64,000 bases of DNA from Sclerodactyla briareus (lineage: Eukaryota; Echinodermata; Holothuroidea; Dendrochirotida; Sclerodactylidae). Shown here piece after piece: positions 1 through 11,099 of the stretch (position 1 is the first letter of the stretch; every line of letters begins with the position of its first letter). Both the position numbers and the translations under genes were made by a program. The DNA lies in NCBI GenBank assembly GCA_026419785.1, contig JAODTK010005631.1, positions 1-64,000 of the forward strand, read 5' to 3'. The notes beneath the pieces were generated by a model, which was not told the origin of the DNA, made no database searches, and worked only from the letters and a program-made list of their open reading frames with translations.

Positions 1-429
1 GTTCATCACCGGCTATAATCAGGACATGCAATTTACCATTAGAGTTACGAGGCACAAATAATTGAGAAAGGAATACTTCGACAACTATTCATTTACAGCT
101 ATATTTACAACTATTGATAAGAGATAATATTAACACATGTTCACGATGTGTACGTACTCCGATTCGAACCACCCTTGGTAAATACTTGTAAGTGAATTGA
201 TTGAAATGGAAGTACTTGTTTCATCTTCCGCATATTAACAGTCTGCTTGTCTACCTCTCTGTGTCTGAATATGTAGGCCTACATGGAGATAGTGAATTAT
301 TAGGATATCCCTACTTCTGGTTGGTGCGACTACTTGTACGAACTACATATCATCTATTTTGCACTGGTTCATTGCATTAACTGACGCGTAGCCAGCCGTA
401 CCAATCGATGAGAAGAAGAACTTTCCCTG
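1..429. other. No recognisable gene
   Basis: A/T-leaning sequence without splice-bounded coding potential. A TAGGCCTA octamer lies near 274; the same palindrome recurs near 791, 10027, 43408 and 61918. Nothing else seen. Confidence 0.5.
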
Positions 430-650
430 GGCCCTTTTCTGTAGTCCCCCGTCTCATTGGTGCCCGCCTCATTGGTCTCCTAACTAGCGTAACTCGTATT
501 CTTAATTTGTCCTCCTGTTTATTGTTTTTTCTCTCAATCAGTCCCCTGTGTTATTGCCCCCCCCCCTTATTCTTCCGTCTCGTTAGTCCACCATGGTCAT
601 TGGTCCCCCAGTTCATTATTCCGTCTCATTGGCCTCATCGTTAATCATTC
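430..650 (-). repeat. Degenerate ~22 bp minisatellite, reverse orientation
   Basis: Repeated blocks of the form cgtctcattggtcccc, spaced by roughly 20-25 bases and increasingly degenerate toward the middle. They are the reverse complement of the cleaner array at about 1090-1285. The 78-codon open frame here is a by-product of the repeat. Confidence 0.6.
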
Positions 651-1089
651 CATCACAACCTTGCTAACGAGCTGAAGGCAATAATTCCCCTTACATTGAG
701 CTTTTTAAACCAACCTATAAAAAAAGTGCCCAGCATCTAATCAGATCGAGTAATCTACACCACCCCGATTCCCCATGAGATATTTCATATAGGCCTATAT
801 ACTGATATATTAGGACAAACACACACACACACTCCTACAAAGAACCACACATACGTGCGACAAAGCGTCGCCAGCTCTCTTGAATTTGGTACAGGCGAGA
901 CGAAAAGAGCCTCAATGGAAGGTTCACTCCCCCTCTTTTTGACGTGTTTGGTCAATTAAAACCAGCGGATGAGAGGGAAATCCCTAATCGGCAAATTTTA
1001 CTCCATTATTAATTCCATCACTCGCTATGAAGGATGACATCTGACCGCTATTACGTACGCTATGTCCTTCAATATATGAGCTACGAAAC
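651..1089. other. Spacer between inverted minisatellites
   Basis: Unique-looking A/T-rich spacer with a short (CA)n run near 818-832 and one TAGGCCTA octamer. No gene seen. Confidence 0.45.
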
Positions 1090-1285
1090 AATGACATTGG
1101 GACCGATGACACGGAGGACCAGGGCCACGGGACACAAAATTAACACGAGGGACCAATTAGACCGGGGATCAATGAGACGGGGGACTAAGACAGGGGGCCA
1201 ATGAGACGGGGATCAATGAGACGGGGGACTAAGACAGGGGGCCAATGAGACGGGGATCAATGAGACGGGGGACGATAGATCTTAC
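1090..1285 (+). repeat. ~22 bp minisatellite, 44 bp higher-order unit
   Basis: Units read ggggatcaatgagac followed by gggggactaagacag or gggggccaatgagac. The 44 bp composite is repeated almost perfectly between about 1160 and 1275, and the leading units are more degenerate. The reverse-complement version occurs at 430-650. Confidence 0.75.
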
Positions 1286-2364
1286 CCAATATCGTCCTGG
1301 ATTCTCCGTTGCCCGCAGTTGTAGGAGCGCAAAGTATTTGAACATTCAGAGAGGGCCTGGTGCCAAAAGAGAGGGTCTAATAAATACCATAAGACTTTTT
1401 GAGCGACGGAATAGTGGGGGCATTGTTAGTCTTCGTGTCTAACTAGAAACTGGAATGGCTACTATCCTTTCATTCGGTAAAATTTGCTCCCTCTCATTTA
1501 TACTTCGTTTCCCGGCGTATCTCATATTTTCCTCCACCCCTCGCTCATTTCTCGTGCTTCAAAAACTTTATTGACTGCGCAGTAGGCTAATAAACATTTA
1601 TACAGCTCAGCATAGAATGCTTACAGCAACGAGGAGGGAGGGAATAATATGCAAGAGATGCATAAAATAGAGACGAGTGTAGCTGTTTCTATTGGTAAAC
1701 TCACCCATTTATACTGGCGGTGCCTCTAGCTGGAATAAGTAGGAAAGATAGGGGTTAAAGGTGTGGTTTATATAATTTTGAACTACACAGTGGATTACCC
1801 TCCGTGAGAGTCTCTGCACAATCTCTCAGCAGTCACAACAACACAGCTCCAGATATCAAGGTGATAAGTTGTCCAAAACGGTCATCACAACTTTGAGCAA
1901 TCCAGCTTCTACGAAAATTACATCAGTCCCATTTTACGTGTGGAAAATGTGTTCAGGATAAAGAAAGGAACTTGTAACTGTAACCAAATAAGTTCTTGAA
2001 GTATGTATTGAAGGATCTTGCTATACTTTATAGGACCCCTAATATCGACTGAAGAGTATAACATTTCTCAAACAATATTTCATTGAAGAATGCCAGCAAT
2101 TTATGCTAACATGTATGATAAAATTACAATAGACAAGAAGCATCGTGGTGACGGTACTTCATCTACTGGTTAAACGGTGTGCGACCACAACCGTAGTGCA
2201 CTGGTTGTAATCCGATCCGATGCAAAATCGAGTGTAAGCACGTGATCGCTAATGCAAGACATTGTCCGGTCCATACAGTACCATGAACATGCTTTCCCAA
2301 TATGCATTGGTTTGTATGAAATGATGTCTGGGCGTACGTGATGTCCTGCCACTGAGTCAGTAAG
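1286..2364. other. No recognisable gene
   Basis: Mixed sequence with no long splice-bounded frame and no repeat family that I recognise. Confidence 0.4.
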
Positions 2365-2381
2365 CCCCCCCCCCCCCCCCC
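2365..2381. repeat. Poly(C) tract (17)
   Basis: Uninterrupted run of C followed by a ccttccctt-rich stretch to about 2415. It is one of about twenty G or C homopolymers in the window. Confidence 0.9.
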
Positions 2382-2445
2382 TTCCTTCCCTTCTTCCCTC
2401 TTCCCTCCTTCCCTTTCACAGCCCAACGATGCGAACATTTATTAC

Positions 2446-2545
2446 CTCTTGTAATCGCATAGATCCACTCCTGCCAGCAGTAGTACAGAAATAATGCCGC
2501 ACCAATCCCGGATGAGACTGCGATAACCTCAAATGGGACGCCCAT
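2446..2545 (-). CDS. Candidate transmembrane exon (partial)
   Basis: On the minus strand a short open segment encodes a hydrophobic stretch beginning VIAVSSGIGAALFLYYCW, followed by a more polar juxtamembrane part. This is the pattern of a single-pass transmembrane helix. It ends at AAGAG followed by GTAATA, a usable splice donor with the GT at 2445-2444. The upstream boundary is unclear, because the possible acceptor at atcgcag has a weak pyrimidine tract. It lies downstream, in minus-strand order, of the ITIM-tail exon, so it would belong to a second receptor copy or be a decayed exon. The function is inferred only from hydrophobicity and context. Confidence 0.25.
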
Positions 2546-2560
2546 GCTTCCTTAGTGTTG

Positions 2561-3462
2561 AATGTGGAAGCATACCATTCACTGGTTTTTGGTTGTTTTT
2601 GATATGGTGGTTGTGGTTTCATATCTGTGAGATGTGGAGTAGTTAGAATGTTTATTTAACTCTAGGTTTCCTATCTGAAATCTTATATCTCTCAGAAATG
2701 CAGCTAGCGTCAATGGCAGCTGTCATGAAATGCAGAAGAGTATACGAAAAGGGGAGTGGGGAAGGTCGTTTACATAATAACTCCAATACCCATAGTTTGG
2801 AATACAGTGCCCAAAACTGTCATTTACCTGGCAAGGCACGACATATTGCGTACATACTGAGTTATTGATGCAAAACTATGTGTACTGCTCGTCCGCTAGA
2901 AAAAGGGGTTGGAACCCCATGACCCTGGTGATCAATAATTTAAACACAAAAACTGAGTTACTTGTTGGCTTACTGGCGAAGCTTACATCAGAAGTTGCTA
3001 ATTCTGGCATTTTGAAGTATCGGTCGTATTGTGTTGCTGTGATATTGATAAAATCAACCATGCTTCACATTAAGAAATCTTTGATACAAATTAACACCAA
3101 TATTTTAGATAAGGTGCTTCTTTTTTATGGTTTCCATTTTTAACTAAACGTTGAATGCTCTGTCCTAAATGATCGGTGTATTGAACGGAAACAGTGTGTC
3201 TATGGTTTTTTCGGTTTCCATCTGTACTGTAATACATTTTCAACGTAAATACAGGGACTTGTGCGGATGATTAGGGCAGGGGCTGTACATCGTGAGACAA
3301 CCCACGGGTAAACTTGGGTTGTATCTGAAACTCCGTGTCCATACTACCCAGATAAATATTTTGGAACATTATATTCTTTATTATCATTTTAGGCACGTAC
3401 CGTTCTTCGAACTCTCTCGCTTTTGGATTTTTTTTGGGCTTCTGCGATGTTTCTGCGATTTA
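2561..3462. other. No recognisable gene
   Basis: Intergenic or 3'-flanking sequence. The open frame of about 92 codons at 2865-3143 has no recognisable similarity and no splice context. Confidence 0.4.
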
Positions 3463-3849
3463 TTAAACAAACATGTGATGGCGTACAACACTAGTCAAAT
3501 TATTTATCAGAGTGACTTCTGACTGATTGTAATTGCATTGTGGGTTTCCCTCTGTCGTCGAGTGGAGAGTAGATTGATCACTGGATTGAGGAGTACTTTG
3601 GTTTTCCGTTGTCGAATCTATCACATATGTAGAGGAATGTAAGTCACCTTCCGCGATCTGTTCATAAGTTACTGCATCATATCCCATATTTTCCTTCAAG
3701 TTCAGCACATAACCTGACTCCGCACTCGGAAACGATGTGTTGCAGAATATATCTATGTTGCGATTTAGCTTGTTCACAACAGTAGTATAATTTTCCAGAA
3801 AACGTTTTTTGGACCGATATAAATGAGTACCAGGCGAACAAACTGAGCG
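3463..3849 (-). CDS. Cytoplasmic-tail exon of a putative ITIM receptor (3' terminal exon)
   Basis: A 387 bp minus-strand exon is open in phase 0 from its acceptor to the stop codon, giving 128 residues plus stop. The acceptor is strong, with a long pyrimidine tract ending ctttctag immediately before CGC. The peptide starts with a basic stretch (RSKKR at about residues 12-16), as expected just inside a membrane. Tyrosines follow in SGYVLNL, MGYDAV, VTYEQI and STYVI. VTYEQI (codons 3672-3655, Tyr about residue 62) fits the ITIM consensus of a hydrophobic or Ser residue, x, Tyr, two x, then Ile/Val/Leu. A Ser/Thr/Gln-rich C-terminus follows. ITIMs recruit SH2 phosphatases in immune-type receptors. 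The Ig-like segment lies about 3 kb upstream on the same strand, and the intervening transmembrane exon is not identified. Assigning it as a receptor tail is inference. Confidence 0.5.
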   Translation of the reverse strand, partial: RSVCSPGTHLYRSKKRFLENYTTVVNKLNRNIDIFCNTSFPSAESGYVLNLKENMGYDAVTYEQIAEGDLHSSTYVIDSTTENQSTPQSSDQSTLHSTTEGNPQCNYNQSEVTLINNLTSVVRHHMFV

Positions 3850-6808
3850 CTAGAAAGAAAAGAGAGGTCATTATTTAGCAAGTCACACGCTAAGCTACAA
3901 CTGGAACAATATCCAGCTGTATAATTGTATACCTAGAGTTCAATCTTATTTCTTGAAAATTCTAATACAGATATATTAGTTTGGTACACAAGGGTCAGGA
4001 AGTTAATAGTTCTCAGGACTGTCTGACTACTTACAGCAACCATAACGAGAATGAAACAGGACATCAAAGGCTTCAATTCTTGATAGTCATTCAGACTGTT
4101 GATTAATCAACATCATTGGGAGCCAAATTCATTCAATGATATGTTTTTGTTGCGAAAACTAATATCTACGAATGTCTCATCGCAACGTTTGGCCGCTAAT
4201 GTTCGGCGATGTCTTTAACGGAGTAAATTGGGAGTACCTGGTATACCGACCCATCTATCCATGAACTTATTTTGGAAAACATGAATCTAGCCACCAGATC
4301 CATCGAGGTCAGAGCAAGACGCTTCAGTCTCTCCTATACGTGGATCTCCAGACTCAGGTACAATTCAATCATTCTATCCATCACAGATCTATTAGTTGTT
4401 TGTTACTGTTACATTGATACGTTCCATATTGTATTTTGACCGTAGAACACACTGGTAACAAGTACTATTGAATAAATCCACAACTATTTCCGGAATACAT
4501 TTATTCAAGACAAAACTACGTATGAGACGGGCATGAACGAACTCATGCATTTAGTGTGCAGGTCTTTGCAGCCTGTGCAATGTGGTGAAGAGTTTGGATT
4601 CCCCCCCCCCCCCCGCTCAGTTGCATATAGAGCGCCAAATAAAACGGATATCAAGCAAGGATGAGATTGTGCCACAGCATATTGTACTAATGATGAGGGA
4701 CAATGTGTGCACCTGACGGCGGCCTTTGAAATGTGAAAAGAATAACGTCTTTTACTGCGCTGTGATAGGGAAGTGGCTAGCATACACAGTGTGACAAAAA
4801 CAAAAAACACACCTCATGGAAAACCTGAAGATTCGCTCTGAGTCGACTTGCATGAGGCTGACACAGAGTAGGGCTGATCAAACCCATAATTGGTCATGAT
4901 TGTAAATCATGTTATTACCTTCTAGATACATTTTATTGTCACTACGAAACAATATTACTTCAAAATTCCTGATGAATCGCTTGTATTGCTTGTGAATTGA
5001 GAGAACAGTCATAGCCGCCAACAACAATGATCAATGAGTGCAGCTTGGAATAACCTCTCGGAAAGTGTTGTTTTGTTCACCGGTGTGAGTCAGAGCAGAA
5101 TGCGGTAGGCGTCTAAGAAAGGAAGAATCGATGTTACAGAAAAACCTTATAATGATAATAATCATACATTTTTTTCTAAAGCGCTGATACGGATAACGGA
5201 GAGCAATGAATCTGAAGCGTTTCACGAATCATTAGTTCAGGAGTAAGCCGGATTGAAGAGTCTTCAGTCGCGACCCAACGAGAGGACAGTTGCCGCATTC
5301 TGATAACCAGGGGTAAAGGATTCTAATAGTGTGAGCAACTTCACTGAACGGACCAGTAACCACCCAACGTAAGAGTGGTACGCAGAAGTTGAACAACCAA
5401 GGGGACAACTTTGTCAGAAATACGAAGACGTTTTAACAGTTGGTAGGGACGGAGCAACTCTCTGATGTTAGGAGGTGAACCGGCAGTGAGAGGCATAAAA
5501 GCAATTCGGAGAACCTAAACGACAAAAAAAAACAAAAAAAAAAAAAAACTAGCCAATGTAGTTGTTTTGCGCAGAGGCTTGTTGTGCTGGAACGCCTGGG
5601 CCCGCCAATTATAATCCTAATCGCCGAATTCGGCATGCGCTGATCAGTTTCATTATTTCAGTTTGCGGCAGTCCACATACAGTAAATTGCATCGATCAAT
5701 GTTAGAATTTATATAAATATTCTATTCTATTTACAATTATCTACTAGGACTACACGATTGGGCACACCACTATCCGAGCTCAAATATTTTGATCGGTCGT
5801 AATACAACAGAGACAACTGCAAGCTTGATACAACGAGATTATATCGTGGAGAATATAAAACTGTCTCTATTGGTCAAACCCATTTCAGATGAGTTCCTAT
5901 GGGAGTTATTGACCTTCGAGATGTGGTCCATTATGCAGAGGAAATTGCACAATAACTTCTGATGTCACACTAGACATCCCGGGAAGTTAATTCATGTGTT
6001 TCATTGTTTTATTTTGTTGAATGAGTCAACGGTTAGTTGTTGTCTGCCTCTCACAAAATAACCCATTAACACTACAACCCACTACAGCATTCTTCTCCCA
6101 CAGACTAAATGTTTTTCGAGGAGGAATAAGTGGATTCATCGGAAAATAACGATTATTTGCAGTGCAAGTATGATGGGATGCATTTCACTCTTGCGCAATT
6201 ACACATGCACAAACTTGAAAGAACTCTAACTCATTAAAGGGAAGTCGAACGAACTTCGAGTTTGGACTGACACATTCAGTTCTCCTCCAGCTAATATATT
6301 AGACTCATTTTAATTCACGCTAGAGTTGTCCATTATTTGCTGATGTGCCTAATACTGCTCTACATACGGTGTGATGCCACAGAGTATATGTACGGTCTTC
6401 TCCACCGTTTCTCTCATTCCTTGGGGCCCTATTCTATAAACCAGTATATCTTGGCAATTGGCTAATCATTACAATTCAAACCATGTTAGAGTTTTTCCAG
6501 GCCTAACAGGAAGCTTTAATTTAGAGTTTTGTGGCATGATAGGCATCGAACTGCCAATCTAGCGGGATTTGTGGGCCAGTCTATATCTTACTCTCTTTCA
6601 CTTTAGGAGGTAGGCAATTGGTACATAAAACCCTCGATGTAACAGTCCCCTGTCCATCAAACTACACGTCACGTCACAAAACATTTTTGCATATTCTTCG
6701 GTAAAGTCTGGGCTCTGGGAAAGTACAGCCTTCGGAAAGCGGAAACCATCAATTGATGCAACGCCTAGGGCTGGCTTATTAAAACAGTTGAAAAACACAT
6801 GAACTCAC
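3850..6808 (-). other. Probable intronic span of the receptor-like locus
   Basis: Between the Ig-like segment and the tail exon, no second Ig domain is seen on the minus strand. A hydrophobic stretch with a basic end (VTLCMLATSL then QRSKRR) occurs at about 4720-4800 and could be a transmembrane remnant, but its donor phases do not match the tail exon. A C-tract at about 4600-4614 and an A-rich tract at 5523-5548 are present. Confidence 0.3.
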
Positions 6809-7191
6809 CCATTGTTCTTGTAAGGTAGGTTGAAAATGGAATGTCATTACCGTACATTGATAACTCCCTTCGGGTACTTGAGTAACGTTCGAAATGTTCA
6901 ATGAGATGTCACTGTGTTTGGTGAAAAATTCAGAGAAAGCTATAAGACCATTGTTGACATAAAACAATGTGTCGGGATATTCGAGCAATCGCTGTGATTC
7001 CACCGTGGGTCCGAACAGCTTCCTGGACAGCTGATAGTTGCCCCATTGTGGGACTCTGGACTCAATAGAAAAATAAAACTAGTTTCCATCAAAACGCATT
7101 TAACATCGCAACCGAGGCATGAAGGAGAGATTGAAATAAACCAAAAGAGGCTCTGCCAAACCATGTAGTATGCCATGATACTCTGCTGCAT
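6809..7191 (-). pseudogene. Signal peptide plus Ig V-type domain segment, frame-broken
   Basis: From an ATG at 7191 the minus strand encodes a hydrophobic leader (MVWQSLFWFISISPSCLGC) and then NGATISCPG, which looks like an Ig B-strand with its cysteine. About 15-20 codons later the Ig signal moves to another frame: LFYVNNGLIAF, then SLNISNV and VPEGSYQC, the typical E/F-strand and second cysteine. The segment ends before gtgagt (GT at 6808-6807), a good donor. An alternative is a separate exon from an acceptor at 7062-7061 (tattgag) to 6809. That would be 252 bp and 84 codons, fully open in phase 0, but it lacks the first cysteine. Either a frameshift mutation, an assembly indel or an unusual exon split is required. 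Ig-superfamily membership rests on the xLxIsNVxxxxxGxYxC pattern. Confidence 0.5.
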
Positions 7192-7763
7192 CCAGCAATT
7201 GCGACAGACATCAACTGAAAATGCGTCTCCAGTTCGAGTTATAAGCCCACAACAGGCACAATGATGCTGCTGTGATCTCTGTGACGGAACTGAGCGCTAT
7301 AGCAATAAAAATCTGTTCCGGATTCCGAAACTGTAACAGTTGCAATGTTTGTATTTTGTTGTAGCAGCGGCAATTGCTGTTGAGACTTGTAAATTTGCGG
7401 TCGGTGAGACTGACTTCTAGCAAGTTTGTTTACATAGATTCAGCGCCATAACGTTTTGCCTAAGACAGTTATATGCAATATTGAACACTCCTAGACGATG
7501 GCAAGAGGCTGCTGTGGAATGGGAGATACGCTTGATGTACTCTCTCGAGTGAAGGGCTGGGCGCGGTGCAGAGGACACTCCACTGAGGGGCCGTTCAGTT
7601 TCGGAAAGTATTTCTCTTTTGTTTGCGTAGAAGTGAATTTTGTCTATTCTGCACATAGGTGGGAGGCAAATTCTCGTCTAAATCAAGGATGGAGGAATGT
7701 TCTGTAGTGAATGTCCCGTTGGCATTGTATTTTCTTTCAGAAGTTGCTGCAGAAATATAGGAG
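7192..7763. other. No recognisable gene; 5' flank of the Ig-like segment
   Basis: No coding similarity seen. It would contain the promoter of the minus-strand receptor-like locus if that locus is real, but no core promoter could be identified. Confidence 0.35.
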
Positions 7764-7985
7764 CAGATCCCACGCTGAGGGGTATCATGTTCCGCGGATT
7801 CGAGAAGACCATTGGCTCCGTAGCTCTATTGACAGGGCGCTTGCACGCGTAAAGCGAGAGGTCCGCGGTTCGAGTCCCGGTGGAGATGAGCTTCGAAACA
7901 ATTCCAGATTTCGGTCCCTCCCGCCTCTCTGTCTATACTTCTCCAATTGCCACAGGTGTCACTTATGCTTCTCAAATTAATTTAC
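7764..7985 (+). repeat. tRNA-derived SINE, copy 1
   Basis: The block starts with cagatcccacgctga and contains a tRNA-like segment at about 7812-7886. That segment has an A-box-like tagctctattgacagg and a near-perfect B box (ggttcgagtcccgg, about 7868-7881). A pyrimidine-rich body with gatttcggtccctcc follows. The anticodon arm has an enlarged loop and the acceptor stem is imperfect, so this is a SINE head rather than a functional tRNA gene. A second B-box-like element (cggattcgagaag) precedes it, suggesting a dimeric tRNA-like origin. Confidence 0.65.
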
Positions 7986-8117
7986 AAATTTTTTGGAAAA
8001 GTAGCATCGCTGCCCCCTAAGTGGTTACCAATTGGTCCCCAGGTCGGAATGTATCAAATGTATCTCTAGATAGGGATAGTGCATCAACAATAGACCTGCA
8101 TTGTCCGAGTATAGATG

Positions 8118-8330
8118 CAGATCCCACGCTGAAAGGTATCATGTTTCTCGGGTTCGAGACCTCCAGTTGTCCTCATAGCTCAATTGGCAAGGCCTTTTGC
8201 AAGTAACTCAAGAGGTCCGCAGTTCGAACCCCGATGCGGCCATGAGCTTTGCAACACTTCCCGATTTTCGACCTCCCCTCCCCCCCCCCCCCCCGACTCA
8301 CTCCCTCTCTCCCTAGATAACACTGGCCTG
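8118..8330 (+). repeat. tRNA-derived SINE, copy 2
   Basis: Same leader as copy 1, 354 bp downstream (cagatcccacgctgaaagg). It is followed by a tRNA-like part at about 8168-8245 with A box catagctcaattggca and B box cagttcgaaccccga, then the same pyrimidine-rich body (cccgattttcgacctcc) and a poly(C) tract near 8280-8295. Divergence from copy 1 is moderate. Confidence 0.65.
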
Positions 8331-10189
8331 AGTGCTGCCCGTGCACTCAGCTGAGCACTATGTTCTCAGTGGCCTCATGAGGATTCCAACTCCTGATACC
8401 ACGACAAGGTGTTACGATTCCTTTCCTCTCTGTTTAACGTGCAATAAGCGAATTTGCATACCACAATTTCTTTCTTTCAACCGAGGCCAACTTTTTCCTA
8501 ATTCAAAGTCGGACATTTCATTGTTTGGTTCCTCCTTTTTTTCGCCTTCACTCTCTGGAGAGAACCAGCAGCTAGGCCATTCACCAGCGAGATTTCTGTG
8601 GCCTAATGTTTACCTTTGTTACGTCTTTTTATCGATGAATTTTTCAGTGAAGAGTTACAAAGGAGGAAAAACTTGTTTTTCTTTTCTTAGTTTTCATATT
8701 TTCTTCAATATTCTTCAACACACCGGTACTTGTTTTGGCAAAAAAAAAAAAAAAAAAAAAAGCCCCAGTAGTATCACACCACCCCCCCCCATGACGGCAG
8801 TAGGCACTCGGATAACCGCATAGTCAATTTTTTTTTTTTTTTTACTCGATTGTACTATCCACAGTGGGACCTCATTATGCCCTGATTCTCTCAAGAATAA
8901 CACATATGAATGTCTCGCCTATATGAGCATTTGGCGAAGTTTATTGCAGATTATGGAGGGGTAATTTTAAATTTGAGAATGCCTATGTGTGGATTCTCTG
9001 AATTGTACTATATTTTGTTTCTGAAAGAATAATACTTTTTGTTCTAAGAACAATGTATATTTGTCCTAAACAGCTATCAAAAGGTCTATTTCACAGCAGA
9101 AATGTCCAAATATCTGGAATATACATACATTTTTTAGGTTATTCTCAAAAAAATTGTTCGCGGTAATGGCCTACAGTGGCTTTCAACAGAACGCCAAACC
9201 TAATGTTATCTCTAAATCATCCAGATAGTGAAACATTGATGTAGTGTGTAGCTAGTTATTTCACAAAACATATTAAAGCATTTGCTATTGATTCTTGTTT
9301 TATCATAACCGAAAAGAGTTGATGTTTAGAAAAAAAAAAGTTGATAGTGCGCAATTGCCAAGGAATGGCCTTGTGTGTCAAATGTAGAGAGTGGGGGGCA
9401 CCCCAGTGGCCTATATGTGGCTTCAGTCAAATACTGAGGGCGCTCCGGTGACTCATGATACGGATCATTACGGACATCAGGTAGGGAGATTACCGCAATA
9501 CTGATATTATTACCACCGTATTTGAATAGAATAAGCTTTTTGTCACAGTATAGGGAGTATGTAGGCTTATTGAAAAAGCGTGAGCAGGCTAAGTGCAAGC
9601 ATAGGGGGAGGGGGGTGTGATTGTTACAAACTGCAGGCCTGGTTACCTCAGGATCCCGAATAATCTCCTATTGCTTTACATACTTTGCCGCCAATAGTAG
9701 CCATTGCAAATCAAACAAGAGACGATTTTCGGCACTCCCAGGCTGACCGTTCGGACGGGGCGGTCTGAAGAGCGCCCGCGGGCCGGGCAACCACATTGTC
9801 TCTTGACGCGGCGAGGGCTCGAGCGGAGCTAAGAATCATCAGTTCCATTAATGCATGCAAGTGTGCATTCGTGAATGCAGTTACCTAAGATTTTTTGTAC
9901 CGCCTCAACAAGTTCCAAAAGAGAGAAAGCGATCATTGCGGCGTGTTTATGTGTGCGTGTGTGTGTATGTGTGTGCGGGTGCTCACACTTCTGGTTGATT
10001 AGGGCACGAAAGTCCACTTGATTAGGTAGGCCTATTTAGCCTATTTAATGTATTTCATTGTTTACGCTCGTTAGGAAGATCACAAACGAACCGGAGGTAC
10101 TTTGGATATTGTTTGGCACATTTGTACAAGATGTGAGGTAGATGAACTGATTAGGTTTTGAACGTTATTTATGCTAATTTAGTCGTTTA
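8331..10189. other. No recognisable gene; A and T tracts
   Basis: Contains an A tract (8740-8761) and, 66 bases later, a T tract (8828-8843). These look like two back-to-back retroposon tails. A (TG)n-rich segment lies at 9949-9977. The 163-codon frame at 8332-8823 runs out of the SINE through the A tract and has no family resemblance. Confidence 0.4.
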
Positions 10190-10770
10190 ATTCGCCTAAT
10201 TTATGTGAAATTCGAAAGTTTGTCGGATTTTCACAAAACTAGGTGAACATGGCCTATTTTTATGTCACGAAACATTTTTTTACAGATTCTGAGTGAATTG
10301 GAGGTCAGTCAATTAGGGCGTAGTTTCATAATTTATGCAAAATTCTCAAGTTTTGTTGGATTTTCATGAAACCTGATGGGTAAGGTTTACCCTCATTTCC
10401 AATCTTTTTAACAGAGATTCGGGGTCACTGAAGGTCTTTCAACGTGTTTCGTTTGCATTATTTATGCCATAATTCAAAGTTTGTGCGATTTTCATGAAAA
10501 TGGTGGGTATCGTCTACTTTTAATCCCCAAGAATTTTAACATGGATTTGGATCACTGGGGGTCGATGCAAATGTGACTAATATCCCTAATTAGTAACTCT
10601 CTCAGGTTGGTTGGATTGCCATGAAACCTATTGAGGGTGGTCCACTGTTGGTCCTTAGATGTTTAAGGGTCAATGGAAGTCACTAATGTGTCTAGTTGCA
10701 TTGACTATTCTTAAATGAGTCACATTTCCACAAAACTTAGTATTAGTAGAAGAACCTGTCAATAATCAGT
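10190..10770 (+). repeat. Degenerate ~130 bp tandem array
   Basis: About four units with shared landmarks: an A/T-rich start (tttatgcaaaattc), a central ggattttcatgaaac, and a gggtcactg-type end. Starts fall near 10201, 10331, 10462 and 10590. Later units are progressively degenerate. No coding potential. Confidence 0.65.
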
Positions 10771-11099
10771 ACTTATGAATTCGAAATAGGTCAGTGATTA
10801 GTGTCATTTATAGGAAGCACACTGAGAGGCGGGCAAGCTTATACCTATATCATCGTTATATGCCTTCAGTTGTTGCTGGTATTATCTGCCAACTGACAAT
10901 TCGCTCTCTTCTGACATTGGAGATCAGGCTGGTTGAAACATAATAAAGCCCAAATGAAATAACTGCTGGCGAGAAAGGCGAGTCTAGCGGTTCATGAATC
11001 ACTTTTTCTTCAAGTTAGCTGTGGACAAGAACATGTTTGTTATCAAGCAGTCATTTCTTCGACAATCCTTTTAGCCACTCTTGAAGTGGCATTAGGTAT
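10771..11099. other. Spacer between tandem arrays
   Basis: No repeat unit or gene recognised. Confidence 0.35.

Noticed and set aside
4505-4810. Transmembrane exon of the receptor-like locus
   Set aside because: Hydrophobic with a basic end, but the available donors are in phase 1 or 2 while the tail exon starts in phase 0.
7812-7886. A functional tRNA gene
   Set aside because: The B box is good, but the anticodon loop is enlarged, the acceptor stem is imperfect and the block recurs with a shared leader and body, as a SINE does.
8332-8823. 163-codon plus-strand frame
   Set aside because: Begins in SINE sequence and passes through a 22-base A tract giving poly-Lys. No splice context or similarity.
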